The notes: generated by a model not told the origin, from the letters alone. Numbered from the stretch's first letter, positions 16,879-26,333 are shown. The stretch is DNA of 64,000 bases from Sphingobacterium sp. UGAL515B_05 (GCF_033097525.1 NZ_CP109907.1:434001-498000), one strand, 5' to 3'. A program made the numbers and translations.

Positions 16879-17736
16879 ATGAAATCAAACAAAAAACAAG
16901 TCAAATTAACCTTTATAGCTGGTCTATTGACCTTAGCGATGTTTTCTGCATGTTCAAAAAGCGATGGTGAGCCTGGCAATGTCGAACATAAAAACAAGGG
17001 CGTGCAAATGTCTGCCAATACACAGTTTGGCAATATTCTGACCGATGCCAACGGCAAAACACTCTATTTCTTTTCGAATGATACAAAAGGAACTTCAACC
17101 TGCAGCGGTAATTGTATAGCCACCTGGCCGGTTTATTACAGCAGCGAAACAAGTACAGACCTGAAAATTGACAAAAGCCTGCTCGGTGAAATAACACGTG
17201 AAGATGGTTCCAAACAAAGTACATATAAAGGCTGGCCTCTTTACTACTATGCAGGCGATAGTCAATCTGGTCAGGTGAAAGGAGATGCTGTCAATAAAAT
17301 ATGGTACGTGGCCAAACCAGATTATTTACTCATGGTGGCCAATGCACAACTTATTGGACACGATACTAAAAACTATTTAGGTGACTACACCGAAGGAACC
17401 GGAAAAACAATTTATCTGACAGATGATAAGGGCAGAACCTTGTATGCCTTTAAACCCGACAAATTCAACAAAAACAATTATACTGCTGCAGATTTCAGTA
17501 ATGATGCGACCTGGCCTATCTTTCAAAAAGAGACGGGAGCTCTGCCTTCCCTTGTTCGTACAGCTGACATTGCTGTCATTACCGTCTATGGAAAGAAACA
17601 ATTAACCTTCAAAGGATGGCCCCTGTATTACTTCGGCCAGGATATACAACGCGGAGACAACAAAGGAATAAGTTTCCCACGCGTGGGTGTTTGGCCAATC
17701 GTAAATGACAACACAGCCGTTGCTCCTGCTAACTAA
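16879..17736 (+). CDS. Lipoprotein with YxFxxD repeats (COG4315-type)
   Basis: A 285-residue lipoprotein. A lipobox ending MFSAC puts the lipidated Cys at about 25. Two copies of the secreted-repeat module follow: GKTLYFFSNDTKG with CSGNCIATWPV (about 50-80), and GRTLYAFKPDKFN with ATWPIFQ (about 190-225). Each is followed by KGWPLYYY or KGWPLYYF. The family motif Yx(F/W/Y)xxD is present in both. The biochemical role of this family is not established; members often neighbour redox or sigma/anti-sigma genes. Here it opens a four-gene operon with a cytochrome, a YceI protein and a DUF5777 barrel, divergent from an ECF sigma gene. Confidence 0.85.
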   Translation: MKSNKKQVKLTFIAGLLTLAMFSACSKSDGEPGNVEHKNKGVQMSANTQFGNILTDANGKTLYFFSNDTKGTSTCSGNCIATWPVYYSSETSTDLKIDKSLLGEITREDGSKQSTYKGWPLYYYAGDSQSGQVKGDAVNKIWYVAKPDYLLMVANAQLIGHDTKNYLGDYTEGTGKTIYLTDDKGRTLYAFKPDKFNKNNYTAADFSNDATWPIFQKETGALPSLVRTADIAVITVYGKKQLTFKGWPLYYFGQDIQRGDNKGISFPRVGVWPIVNDNTAVAPAN

Positions 17737-17759
17737 GTCAAGACTAACTATTCAAACTT

Positions 17760-18167
17760 ATGGAACAAAATCTAAAAACGACAGATCCTTGCCTCGGCGC
17801 ACATCGTTACTTTGTTATTTCACTTTTGACCTTAACGGTTCTCTCGTTGTCGGCCTGTACCAAAAAGCAAGCACAAGAACTTACAACCAGCCCGGATAAC
17901 GGAACTGAAACGGTGACAGTCCAGAATGTGTCCTATACGAATTTTTCTAAAGCACTCTTTGAAACGAAATGTAGTTCATGCCACGCAGCAGGACGTTCGG
18001 CCAGTGGACGATGGACGTTCAGTGGTTATACCTCTGTCAAAGACCATATTGCACAGATCAACAATGTAGTACTGGTGGCCAAATCCATGCCACTGGGCGG
18101 CTCACTCACAGCAAAAGAAATAGAACTGCTGGATGCATGGATTAAGAGAAATTCACCTGAAAATTAA
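17760..18167 (+). CDS. Monohaem cytochrome c lipoprotein
   Basis: A 135-residue protein with an N-terminal hydrophobic segment and a lipobox (VLSLSACTK, Cys about 40), then a single haem c site CSSCH (Cys71, Cys74, His75). A Met in KSMPLGG (about residue 110) is a good distal ligand. The C-terminal helix EIELLDAWIKRN is the usual last helix of class I cytochromes. It would be an electron carrier anchored in the envelope. It lies 23 bp after the YxFxxD lipoprotein gene and 10 bp before the YceI start, so all three are probably cotranscribed. The redox partner is unknown. Confidence 0.85.
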   Translation: MEQNLKTTDPCLGAHRYFVISLLTLTVLSLSACTKKQAQELTTSPDNGTETVTVQNVSYTNFSKALFETKCSSCHAAGRSASGRWTFSGYTSVKDHIAQINNVVLVAKSMPLGGSLTAKEIELLDAWIKRNSPEN

Positions 18168-18177
18168 TGTTATACCT

Positions 18178-18729
18178 ATGAACAAAATCAACATTTATAT
18201 AGCGCTCTTTATGCTGCTTATTAGTATGAAGACATTTGCTCAACAAAAGGCTTCCCTTGTTTCAAAAGAGACCAGCATCAGCTTTTTCAGTAATGCACCA
18301 TTGGAAGACATCGAAGCCAAAAGTATCTTGGGCGCTTCGGCTATGAACCTCCAAAGCGGAGATATCATCTTTCGGGTAAAAAATACATCTTTTCAATTTG
18401 ACAAAAAGCTCATGCAAGAGCATTTCAATGAAAATTACATGGAAAGTGATCGATACCCCCTATCAGAATTTAAAGGTAAAGTCGAAAGTGCAGACAAATT
18501 AACAAAGGACGGCAACTATACGCTGAACGTAACGGGCACACTTCTGATCCATGGGGTTACCAAACCTTTCAGCACCAAGGCTGCATTTATTGTTAAAGAT
18601 GGGACATTAAAAGCTGTTGCAAGTTTTCAGGTAAAACTCGCCGATCACAAAATTCCTATTCCTTCCATTGTCGGAAAAAAAATTGCTGAAGTAGTAAAAA
18701 TCACTATTGATGCGACCTACAAACCATAA
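18178..18729 (+). CDS. YceI family periplasmic lipocalin-like protein
   Basis: The ATG at 18178 places a signal peptide (1-20, ending KTFAQ) at the N-terminus; the frame is open further upstream but that part overlaps the cytochrome gene. The 183-residue product has the YceI pattern: SISFFSNAPLEDIEAKS, GDIIFRVKNTSFQFDKKLMQEHFNE, MESDRYPLSEFKGKVE, LTVTG-like TLNVTGTLLIHGVTKPF, and a conserved C-terminal turn. YceI proteins form a beta-barrel that binds isoprenoid lipids such as quinones. Sitting between a cytochrome and a barrel protein, it could carry a quinone or polyprenyl ligand for this module (inference). Confidence 0.85.
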   Translation: MNKINIYIALFMLLISMKTFAQQKASLVSKETSISFFSNAPLEDIEAKSILGASAMNLQSGDIIFRVKNTSFQFDKKLMQEHFNENYMESDRYPLSEFKGKVESADKLTKDGNYTLNVTGTLLIHGVTKPFSTKAAFIVKDGTLKAVASFQVKLADHKIPIPSIVGKKIAEVVKITIDATYKP

Positions 18730-18748
18730 TTACTCGAATTCATTGCAA

Positions 18749-19690
18749 ATGAGAAAAACACTATTTATACTCCTGTGCTTTATTTCCACAACGTTACTTG
18801 CTCAGGAAGACCTTGATAAATTAATCCATATCGATGGGGATAAAAATGAAAAAGTCACTGCAACCTTTAAATCCGGTAACCTGATCAACCTCAAGACGAC
18901 AGAAACAATTCACCGACATGAAATGGACTTTAGAGTAGATCACCGTTTTGGCGATATCGCAGGCAGCGCCGGTGGAGGGAAGAATTTCTTCGGTCTCGAT
19001 AATTCGACCGACATCCGAATCGGTTTTGACTACGGTCTATTAGATAATCTAAACATTGGAATCGCTCGCGCGAAGGGTGCAACAGAGGTCAGACAACTCT
19101 TTGAGGGGAATGTGAAATACCGATTTATCGAACAGACGGTCGACAATAATGTACCTGTTTCCGTTGCTTTTTTTGGAAGTACAACCCTATCTGCCATGGA
19201 AGCCAGCCCGGATAAATCTTCGGCAGCAAGCTTTGAAGACTTCAATGACCGATTGAGTTATGTGACGCAGCTCATCATTGCCCGTAAATTTAGCTCAAAT
19301 CTATCGCTTGTTGTAGTCCCAACCTATCTTCACCGAAACTATACAGCTTATAACGATCAGAATGATGTATTCGCTCTTGGTATTGGTGGGCGGGCTAAGG
19401 TCAGCAATAGGATCGCATTAGTAGCAGACTATACATTACCTTTCCGAAAGTCGGCGAACAAAAAATACCATGAAGATGTAAGCGGACAGCATTACTATAA
19501 TGCATTAGGTGTCGGTTTGGAAATGGATACCGGAGGCCATATCTTCCATCTCAACTTTACCAATGCCACCGCATTACAAGAATCTCAGTTTATTAGCGAA
19601 ACAAATAGCTCTTGGGGTAAGGGACAATTCCGTTGGGGATTTAGCATTGCTCGCCGTTTCAATTTTAATAAAAAGAAACCTATTGGATAA
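18749..19690 (+). CDS. DUF5777 family outer-membrane beta-barrel protein
   Basis: The ATG at 18749 gives a signal peptide (1-18, ending TTLLAQ). The rest (about 313 residues) alternates polar and hydrophobic residues as in outer-membrane barrels and carries features I associate with DUF5777: HRHEMDFRVDHRFGDIAG, GLDNSTDIRIGFDYGLLDNLNIGIAR, SYVTQLIIARKFS, VVPTYLHRNY, and a final strand ending in aromatic residues (FRWGFSIARRF). It starts 19 bp after the YceI stop and closes the operon before the terminator at 19812-19841. A porin or assembly role is possible; no function is established. Confidence 0.8.
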   Translation: MRKTLFILLCFISTTLLAQEDLDKLIHIDGDKNEKVTATFKSGNLINLKTTETIHRHEMDFRVDHRFGDIAGSAGGGKNFFGLDNSTDIRIGFDYGLLDNLNIGIARAKGATEVRQLFEGNVKYRFIEQTVDNNVPVSVAFFGSTTLSAMEASPDKSSAASFEDFNDRLSYVTQLIIARKFSSNLSLVVVPTYLHRNYTAYNDQNDVFALGIGGRAKVSNRIALVADYTLPFRKSANKKYHEDVSGQHYYNALGVGLEMDTGGHIFHLNFTNATALQESQFISETNSSWGKGQFRWGFSIARRFNFNKKKPIG

Positions 19691-19811
19691 AAAGCTATTC
19701 AAAGCAAAAAATAAAATGCTCAATCGGGGACTTGGAAAGAAAAGAATCTATCCAAAACAATAGGAATTCAAAATGCTTAAAAGCCTCGAGAGTGATATGG
19801 CCTTAAATAAA

Positions 19812-19841
19812 AAAGCGGATAACAATACTGTTATCCGCTTT
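19812..19841. terminator. Bidirectional rho-independent terminator
   Basis: A 13-bp perfect stem (arms 19812-19824 and 19829-19841, core GCGGATAACA) with loop ATAC is flanked by A-runs on the left and T-rich sequence on the right. It can stop the rightward DUF5777 operon and the leftward csbD gene. Confidence 0.8.
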
Positions 19842-19861
19842 CTTATCACACAAAATTAAAC

Positions 19862-20047
19862 CTACAAATCATTTAACCACTTATTTACCTCATCTTGTGT
19901 TTTACCAGTCTTCTTTTGAAGTTTACCTACCAACTCGTCTTCTTTGCCCTCGGCATACAATAGATCATCATCAGTAAGATCTGCATATTGTTGTTTTACC
20001 TTACCTTTGATTTCGTTCCAACGGCCTTTCCATGTTAATTCGCTCAT
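19862..20047 (-). CDS. CsbD family stress protein
   Basis: A 61-residue protein with the full CsbD pattern: LTWKGRWNEIKGKVKQQY, DLTDDDLLYAEGKEDELVGKLQKKTG, and a terminal helix ending NKWLNDL. CsbD-like proteins are small, soluble and abundant under general stress; their biochemical role is unknown. The gene is monocistronic, with the bidirectional terminator right after its stop. Confidence 0.9.
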   Translation of the reverse strand: MSELTWKGRWNEIKGKVKQQYADLTDDDLLYAEGKEDELVGKLQKKTGKTQDEVNKWLNDL

Positions 20048-20175
20048 AATTATTTTCCTTTTATTGTTTATTAATAGAACAGTATCGTACAGCTAATCGT
20101 TTAAAAAATAATGTTATAAAATGTTAATACTATAACATTCACTTGATAAACAGGCACTTTCTATTCTTCGTAGTA

Positions 20176-20571
20176 TTATTTCCGGTTACAATTGGCCGTC
20201 CATACCTTGCTGTCTTTTGTATAACCAATTGTCAATTTACCGGCATCAATACGGATAACTCCTGTACCTGCCGAACCAATGTTGACCAAGACGTTATCCT
20301 TTTTTTCAAAATCTACGCCGTTGAGATTTGGAATGCCATTACCAAAAGCGAAATTATAGGTATCGCCAACTTTTGTTACGGTAACTGTCCCTTCTGCAGC
20401 GGCAACATCATTGTCATTGTTATTTATATCATCATACGAGATCGTGCCTTCATATTTACCAACAAAAAGATCGTTGTCGGCCGGATCATCGTCTTTGCTA
20501 CATGATGTAAAACCTACCAATACCGTTAAAATAAGCATACCTAGTCCCAGTGTTTGAATTAATTTTTTCAT
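20176..20571 (-). CDS. Small lipoprotein of unknown function
   Basis: A 131-residue lipoprotein with a lipobox (LVGFTSCSK, Cys about 24) and an Asp-rich linker (DDDPADND). The body is short beta-strands (KYEGTISYDD, AEGTVTVTKVGDTYNFAFG, NVLVNIGSAGTGVIRI, KLTIGYTKDSKVWTANCNRK) of the kind seen in lipocalin-like domains. No catalytic motif was recognised. It is divergent from the gene at 20899, with a long perfect hairpin sequence between them. Confidence 0.75.
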   Translation of the reverse strand: MKKLIQTLGLGMLILTVLVGFTSCSKDDDPADNDLFVGKYEGTISYDDINNNDNDVAAAEGTVTVTKVGDTYNFAFGNGIPNLNGVDFEKKDNVLVNIGSAGTGVIRIDAGKLTIGYTKDSKVWTANCNRK

Positions 20572-20798
20572 ACGTCGATGTGTTAATGTGAAAACTCTAT
20601 TTTATTACAGCTGGGTAAAATTCAAACTTTATGCCAGTCCAAATTCAGTCTTACAAACACCCGTATCAAACACCCAAGAAGGGGTATAAATACCGAACTA
20701 GCGAATAAATACACAACGATCGTATACAGATATCCGTTAAATACCCCATTTCTATTAATAAGTCATTATGATTTTTTTGTATTTTTAAGACCATAATT

Positions 20799-20850
20799 GG
20801 TTTTTCCTACTACATTGGAGTAATCTAACTCCAATGTAGTAGGAAAAACC
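20799..20850. repeat. Perfect 23-bp inverted repeat in a divergent promoter region
   Basis: The arms 20799-20821 and 20828-20850 are exact reverse complements (each contains CCTACTACATTGGAGT or its complement) around AATCTA. No T-run follows either arm, and the region lies upstream of both flanking genes (starts at 20571 minus and 20899 plus). An ordinary terminator is therefore not the obvious reading. Confidence 0.9.
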
Positions 20851-20898
20851 TCCGGTATGATACATGATTAGATCCCATATAAAAAAACTGCCTTATTT

Positions 20899-21264
20899 AT
20901 GAAATTATTTTCCGTCTTTCTATTTTTCATTGCCCTCCAGTCTTGCACCGCTCAGCGGATAGAAAAAAAAGAAAAAGGCTCTTTGTTTATCAATACATCA
21001 ATCCCCGCACATAGTTCCTTAGCCATCTCAACCGAAGATGCCAGTCTATTTTCCATTGCGGCTAAAAAAACGTCGATTGGTCGGCTAAAAATTTTGAATG
21101 AATCAGAGGAGATTGAGATGGAGAAGAACAAAACATACACACTGAATGTCAACCAGAAAGGGAACATCGTATTCCTAAATCAATCCGATCAAGAAACTAA
21201 TATCAAATTGAGAGTCTATAACCATACATCGAAGATCATTCAGAAAACAAATCTCATCCACTAG
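20899..21264 (+). CDS. Small lipoprotein of unknown function upstream of a sigma/FecR system
   Basis: A 121-residue lipoprotein: signal sequence KLFSVFLFFIALQSC (lipid Cys about 16), then a mostly beta body (GSLFINTSIPAHSSLAIST, KTYTLNVNQKGNIVFLN, TNIKLRVYNHTSKII). I do not recognise the family. It is 78 bp upstream of the ECF sigma gene at 21343 on the same strand and may be cotranscribed with it. Confidence 0.65.
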   Translation: MKLFSVFLFFIALQSCTAQRIEKKEKGSLFINTSIPAHSSLAISTEDASLFSIAAKKTSIGRLKILNESEEIEMEKNKTYTLNVNQKGNIVFLNQSDQETNIKLRVYNHTSKIIQKTNLIH

Positions 21265-21342
21265 AAAAGAGGCAAAATATTTTTTAAAAAACTTGGAGTG
21301 AAAGCGCATTATCGCTAAATTCATTTATTCCAAGCCTACACT

Positions 21343-21873
21343 ATGGAAATCAATTATGCGCTTATCGTTCGAAGATTCGAGGAATATTTTGACCTATGGA
21401 GTTCCAAAGTATACCAATATGCAATCCATAAAACCAAATCTTCTTACCTAGCCGAAGAAACTGTACAGCGTGTATTTATCAAACTCTGGAAAAATATGCG
21501 TGACAAAAATATCGATGCCACCGTAGAATCCCAGATTTTCTGTATCACCCGAACTGTGGTGATCGATCTGGTCAAGGCGGAGTATAATCGAAAGAAACTT
21601 CTGGATCACGATCAGACATTTGTCTTGCGCCATAGTCCTCAGGATGATTTTTATGCCAAACAACTTACATCCACACTTCATGAAATTGTCGATAAACTAC
21701 CGGAGAAACGCAAGGAGATTTTTATGCTAAGCCGGTTTTCTAATCTTTCACATAAGGAGATTGCGGACAAGCTGGCCATATCGACGAAAACTGTGGAGAA
21801 CCAATTGACACTAGCACTAAAAACCATTCGAAAGGCTTTACTGTTCAGTATGCTGGTGCAAATTATTTTTTAA
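21343..21873 (+). CDS. ECF sigma factor (FecI-like, Bacteroidota type)
   Basis: A 176-residue sigma-70 ECF factor: region 2 (about 8-75, with AIHKTKSSYLAEETVQRVFIKLWKN) and region 4 (about 110-165, with IVDKLPEKRKEIFMLSRFSNLSHKEIADKLAISTKTVENQLTLALKTIRKAL). A short hydrophobic tail ends the protein, common in this family. It is followed by FecR (43 bp), SusC and SusD genes, the standard arrangement for glycan- or nutrient-responsive trans-envelope signalling. Confidence 0.9.
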   Translation: MEINYALIVRRFEEYFDLWSSKVYQYAIHKTKSSYLAEETVQRVFIKLWKNMRDKNIDATVESQIFCITRTVVIDLVKAEYNRKKLLDHDQTFVLRHSPQDDFYAKQLTSTLHEIVDKLPEKRKEIFMLSRFSNLSHKEIADKLAISTKTVENQLTLALKTIRKALLFSMLVQIIF

Positions 21874-21915
21874 TTTCTTTGGGGGCTACCTCATTTTCAA
21901 TCGTAATCTTTATAC

Positions 21916-22941
21916 ATGAAGATTACAAAAACACTCATCGACAAATACCTAAGCGGTAAAGCCAGTGCGGAAGAAATTGCCGCAGTAGAAAATGCGCTGG
22001 CCAATAACGAGTTTTATTGGGAGGATTTTATGCCGGAAACGGAATGGCAAGCATATGAGGTGGATTCGGATTTTAAAAACCAAAAGGAAATAAAAGCGCA
22101 TATTTTCAAACAAATAGGGCAAAAAAATAAGAATCGTTTCAGCTGGTTAAAATATGCGGCGATTATCTTCTTCATTGGAATAGGAGCCTGGCTGGGATTA
22201 AACCAAATCGATTCTCCTAAACATACCACCGCATATCGTAACTCTAAGAAAGTCCAGCCCACACTGCAGGAGCAACCAAGTAATTTATATTATATCAATT
22301 CAGGTAATACCATTCAACAAATTGCAGTTCCAGACGGTTCTACGATCGACCTATACCCCAATTCTGAAGTAAAATTCAGTTCAGATTTCACAACGATTAG
22401 CGCGCGAGAAATTCAATTAAAAGGTAAAGCCAAATTTACGGTAGCAAAGGATAAAACAAAGCCTTTTCGCGTTCATACGGCAGATTTGACAACAACCGCA
22501 CTTGGCACTGTTTTCAGTGTGGAAGAAGGTGGCAGTGCGGTTACCAAAATAAAACTCTATGAAGGCCGTATTGAAGTCAAAAGCAATCAGCATCCTGAAA
22601 ATAAACAGACCTTAAATCTACAGTTTCAACCCAACGAAGAAATCAGCATTGATCGCAAGCTACAACAGATCATTGCCGAAACCCGAGTCAATACTTCTCA
22701 ATCCAGCAAAAGGGGGTCTTACTTAAAAACTAGCGGACAGCTGATCTTTAAAAACCTCCCATTGCAAGATGTACTTCACATCATCAGTCATAATTATGGC
22801 CTTAAACTAAGCTTTGAACCTAAAGATATACAAGATAAATACTATAGTGGAACGTATAAAAATACAGCATTAGCATACGTCAACATGCTAGCTGATATCC
22901 AAGCACTCCATAAAATAACCATTCATGTACAAACCGAATAA
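21916..22941 (+). CDS. FecR family anti-sigma factor
   Basis: A 341-residue FecR protein: a short cytoplasmic N-terminus (1-75, with KYLSGKASAEEIAAVENAL and W-rich motifs), one transmembrane helix (about 76-95, FSWLKYAAIIFFIGIGAWLGL), a periplasmic FecR domain (about 125-245, with VPDGSTIDLYPNSEVKFSSDF and IQLKGKAKFTVAKDKTKPF) and a C-terminal DUF4974 domain (about 270-341, FKNLPLQDVLHIISHNYGLKLSF). It should hold the 21343 sigma factor inactive until the partner SusC senses substrate. It ends 25 bp before the SusC start. Confidence 0.92.
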   Translation: MKITKTLIDKYLSGKASAEEIAAVENALANNEFYWEDFMPETEWQAYEVDSDFKNQKEIKAHIFKQIGQKNKNRFSWLKYAAIIFFIGIGAWLGLNQIDSPKHTTAYRNSKKVQPTLQEQPSNLYYINSGNTIQQIAVPDGSTIDLYPNSEVKFSSDFTTISAREIQLKGKAKFTVAKDKTKPFRVHTADLTTTALGTVFSVEEGGSAVTKIKLYEGRIEVKSNQHPENKQTLNLQFQPNEEISIDRKLQQIIAETRVNTSQSSKRGSYLKTSGQLIFKNLPLQDVLHIISHNYGLKLSFEPKDIQDKYYSGTYKNTALAYVNMLADIQALHKITIHVQTE

Positions 22942-22966
22942 CATTCACTCACATAACCCACAAATT

Positions 22967-25900
22967 ATGCACAATTATTTACCTTCCAAGCATAGTATCC
23001 TAACTATGCTATTGTTGAGATCCAACATTCGAGCCGACGTAAACTGGGCACTGCGTCTTGGCCTCATGGGGCTTTTGTCAACAAGCTATCTTCTTGCTAA
23101 TGCCCAACAAAATGCGTCCATTAACGGAGTAATCAAAGATGAAACAGGAAAGCCCATCCCCTCGGCGACGGTTACCATACGTAATGCGACGAGCGGAATG
23201 AAAAAAACAACAACCAGCAGACCTGACGGAACTTTTTCACTCGACCAGATTCCTGCTGGACAGGGCTATCAGATCAGCGTATCGTCTATCGGTTTTAAAA
23301 GCAGAGACCTATTGGACTACACCATTACCGACAGAGACAAGCTAGCGATCAATATCAGTCTGGAATCGAGTGCGCAAAACCTACAGGAGGTCGTCGTTAC
23401 AGCGCTTGGTATCAAACGCGAAAAAAAAGCGCTCGGTTATACGGTCGCTGAACTCAAAGGCGACGAGCTGACGCAGGGTAAGGAAACCAATGTAGCGAAT
23501 GCCTTATCGGGTAAAGTTGCCGGCGTGCAGGTGAGCCGCGCTGCATCCGGTGCCGGAGGTTCATCCAAGGTCGTGATACGTGGTAACAACTCACTTATCG
23601 GTAATAGCCAGCCGCTCTATGTTGTTGATGGAGTACCGATTGATAATCAAAACATTTCATCTCCAAACCAATCTGGGGGAACCGATTATGGTGACGGAAT
23701 CGGAAACATCAATCCCGAAGACATTGAAACGATGTCGGTATTAAAAGGCCCAAATGCGGCCGCACTTTATGGACAAAGAGGAAGTAACGGCGTTATCTTG
23801 ATCACAACTAAATCTGGTAAAGCTGGTAAGACCCGTTTTAGTTATGGTACAGATTTTTCATTGGGCAATGGGCTGGTCTTACCTGATTTTCAAAATGTCT
23901 ATGGACAAGGATTGAACGGAACATTTACACATTTCAGAAAAGATGACGGCACCATTGTTTCCATGAGTGAAGCGCTGAAAAATGGTTACAGTGGTATGCC
24001 TAAAATGAGTGCCGGACGTGACCGTACGACACGGGCAAGCTGGGGTGCAAAAATGGAAGGCCAGACTTATGAAGATGCTTATGGCAACATCTTACAGTTA
24101 ACACCAAAACCAGATACCTACTCGTCGTTTTTTCAAACAGAGAAACAGTTTGTCAACAACCTTAGTATTGATGGCGGAACCGACAAAGTAAACTACCGTT
24201 TTTCATTTGCCAATACAGATGTAAAGGGTTATATCCCAACCAATACGCTGAAGAGAAACAATTTCGGTCTGCGCACGCAAGCCAAAATAACCGATAAATT
24301 TCATATCGACATCAAGGCGAACTATATTGCACAAAAGGGACAAAACCGACCTACGTTGGCCGATGCTGCAGACAATCCTGCCTACCTATTTATCAGCCAG
24401 CCGCGAAGCCTGGGCAACGACATCATGGCACAGTATAAATGGACCGCGCAGGAGATCAGCAGACAGCTTGGATTTTCGGGATTGACGGAAGGATTGGAGA
24501 AAACATATGCCACCAATAGTTCCACAGCCAACCCCTTTTGGACCATTCATGAAAACCACAATGAAGATCGTCGGGACCGCATCATAGGGTTACTCCGTCT
24601 GAGTTACGACTTTGCTCCTTGGCTTAAGGTCACAGCGACCGGGGGTACGGACTTCTATACCGATCAACGGTTTCGTTACCGTCCAATAAACACCTACCAA
24701 AGCTTGAACCGAAAGGGTGATATTCGCGAAGAGGTCATCAGAGCCCGCGAAGACAATTTTGACGTCCTCGCTAGCTCCAACTTCAAATTGACCGATGACA
24801 TTAAACTCAGTGCCAACTTAGGGGCCAGCCATCAAAGCCGGTATTTGCGTATGACAGGAAATTCAGGCAATCAATTTATTGTTCCGAATCTCTTTGTAAT
24901 CAATAACACCACGACAAATAGTTACATATTTGACCTGATCGAGTCCAAGATTAATTCGGCTTATCTATCGGGCCAGTTCAGTTACAAAGACTATTGGTTT
25001 GTTGATTTCTCTGCCCGTAACGACTGGTCTTCGACCCTATCAAAGGAAAACAATTCGTTTTTCTACCCGAGTGTAAGTTCCAGTTTGGTCTTATCGGATG
25101 CTTTCAAATGGCAATCTGACGTACTGTCTTTCGCCAAAATCAGAGCTTCATGGGCCCAGGCCGGTAGTTCAGGAAACCCATATCAGCTGACAGGAGCATA
25201 TAGTCTCAACCAGTATACCCATGGTGGCGTACCGATGGCTTCCTATACAGAAATTATTCCTGATCCGAATTTGAAAAACGAACTGACCACGTCGATCGAA
25301 GCTGGGGCAGATCTGAGATTCCTAAAAAACAGACTTTCTTTCTCCTTCACCTACTATCAGGCCAAGACAAAGAATCAGATTTTGGACGTACCAATCGCCC
25401 CTTCCAGTCTCTATGTAAAAAACAGGATCAACGCTGGAGAAATTAGCAACAGAGGTATTGAATTTGTATTGGGAGCAACACCGATCAAAAGCGAATCGGG
25501 ATTTGAATGGAATACAACCTTCAATTACAACCGCAACAGAAATAAAGTTGAATCACTCTATCCCGGTGTAGAAAGCTTTTTACTCGCTACAGACCGCGGG
25601 ATAAATGTGGTTGCGGAGGTCGGAAAACCATTTGGACAACTCATTGGGACACAGTTTGCATGGATCAAAGATGATCAGGGAAATAGATTGATCGACCCGA
25701 CTACTGGGCTCCCCTTACGTACCGCAGGACGTGTAGAAACCGATCTTGGAAATGCGCAACCCGACTGGCTGGGTGGTTTTGCCAATACCTTTAAATATAA
25801 AGGTTTCAACCTCTATGCACTTGTCGATATCCGTCAGGGCGGCGTAATCTTCTCCCAATCCAATCGTGAACAGATCATTTATGGTACTTCTAAAAAGACC

Positions 25901-26323
25901 TTGGAAGGCCGTGATGGCACCTACGTTGCCGAAGGGATGGTCGGACAAAAAGATGGGTCAGGGAACTGGACAAGTACAGGAACAAAAAACAGCAAGCAGG
26001 TTGCCGCACAAGATTACTGGAACATGGTAGCGAGTGACAAAGAAGTCATGGTATCCGAAGAAATGATCAATGATATGAGTTATATTGCCATGCGCGAAAT
26101 CAGTCTCTCCTATTCTTTCCCTAAAAAGCTGATGCCACATAAACTTGTTAACTCCCTAAAATTGGGCGTCTATGGACGTAACCTATTTTATTTTCAACGG
26201 AAAACTGATGGATTTTCACCAGAAGCTTCTGCTTTCAATGTAAACAATAGCTCGATTGGTATTGAATCAACTTCACTTCCAATGATGCGCACATTCGGTA
26301 TTAATCTCACTGTTGGTCTGTAA
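22967..26323 (+). CDS. SusC/RagA family TonB-dependent outer-membrane transporter (no STN domain)
   Basis: The ATG at 22967 is preferred over the longer open frame that overlaps fecR. The roughly 1118-residue product has an N-terminal signal region, a carboxypeptidase-regulatory-like domain (ASINGVIKDETGKPIPSATV), a plug with LQEVVVTALGIKREKKALGY, SGKVAGVQVSRA and VVDGVPIDNQN, and a 22-strand barrel ending TFGINLTVGL. It imports a ligand together with the SusD lipoprotein encoded next. Unusually for a transporter beside sigma/FecR genes, no STN signalling domain precedes the carboxypeptidase-like domain. Confidence 0.93.
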   Translation: MHNYLPSKHSILTMLLLRSNIRADVNWALRLGLMGLLSTSYLLANAQQNASINGVIKDETGKPIPSATVTIRNATSGMKKTTTSRPDGTFSLDQIPAGQGYQISVSSIGFKSRDLLDYTITDRDKLAINISLESSAQNLQEVVVTALGIKREKKALGYTVAELKGDELTQGKETNVANALSGKVAGVQVSRAASGAGGSSKVVIRGNNSLIGNSQPLYVVDGVPIDNQNISSPNQSGGTDYGDGIGNINPEDIETMSVLKGPNAAALYGQRGSNGVILITTKSGKAGKTRFSYGTDFSLGNGLVLPDFQNVYGQGLNGTFTHFRKDDGTIVSMSEALKNGYSGMPKMSAGRDRTTRASWGAKMEGQTYEDAYGNILQLTPKPDTYSSFFQTEKQFVNNLSIDGGTDKVNYRFSFANTDVKGYIPTNTLKRNNFGLRTQAKITDKFHIDIKANYIAQKGQNRPTLADAADNPAYLFISQPRSLGNDIMAQYKWTAQEISRQLGFSGLTEGLEKTYATNSSTANPFWTIHENHNEDRRDRIIGLLRLSYDFAPWLKVTATGGTDFYTDQRFRYRPINTYQSLNRKGDIREEVIRAREDNFDVLASSNFKLTDDIKLSANLGASHQSRYLRMTGNSGNQFIVPNLFVINNTTTNSYIFDLIESKINSAYLSGQFSYKDYWFVDFSARNDWSSTLSKENNSFFYPSVSSSLVLSDAFKWQSDVLSFAKIRASWAQAGSSGNPYQLTGAYSLNQYTHGGVPMASYTEIIPDPNLKNELTTSIEAGADLRFLKNRLSFSFTYYQAKTKNQILDVPIAPSSLYVKNRINAGEISNRGIEFVLGATPIKSESGFEWNTTFNYNRNRNKVESLYPGVESFLLATDRGINVVAEVGKPFGQLIGTQFAWIKDDQGNRLIDPTTGLPLRTAGRVETDLGNAQPDWLGGFANTFKYKGFNLYALVDIRQGGVIFSQSNREQIIYGTSKKTLEGRDGTYVAEGMVGQKDGSGNWTSTGTKNSKQVAAQDYWNMVASDKEVMVSEEMINDMSYIAMREISLSYSFPKKLMPHKLVNSLKLGVYGRNLFYFQRKTDGFSPEASAFNVNNSSIGIESTSLPMMRTFGINLTVGL

Positions 26324-26333
26324 ACCCTTTATC

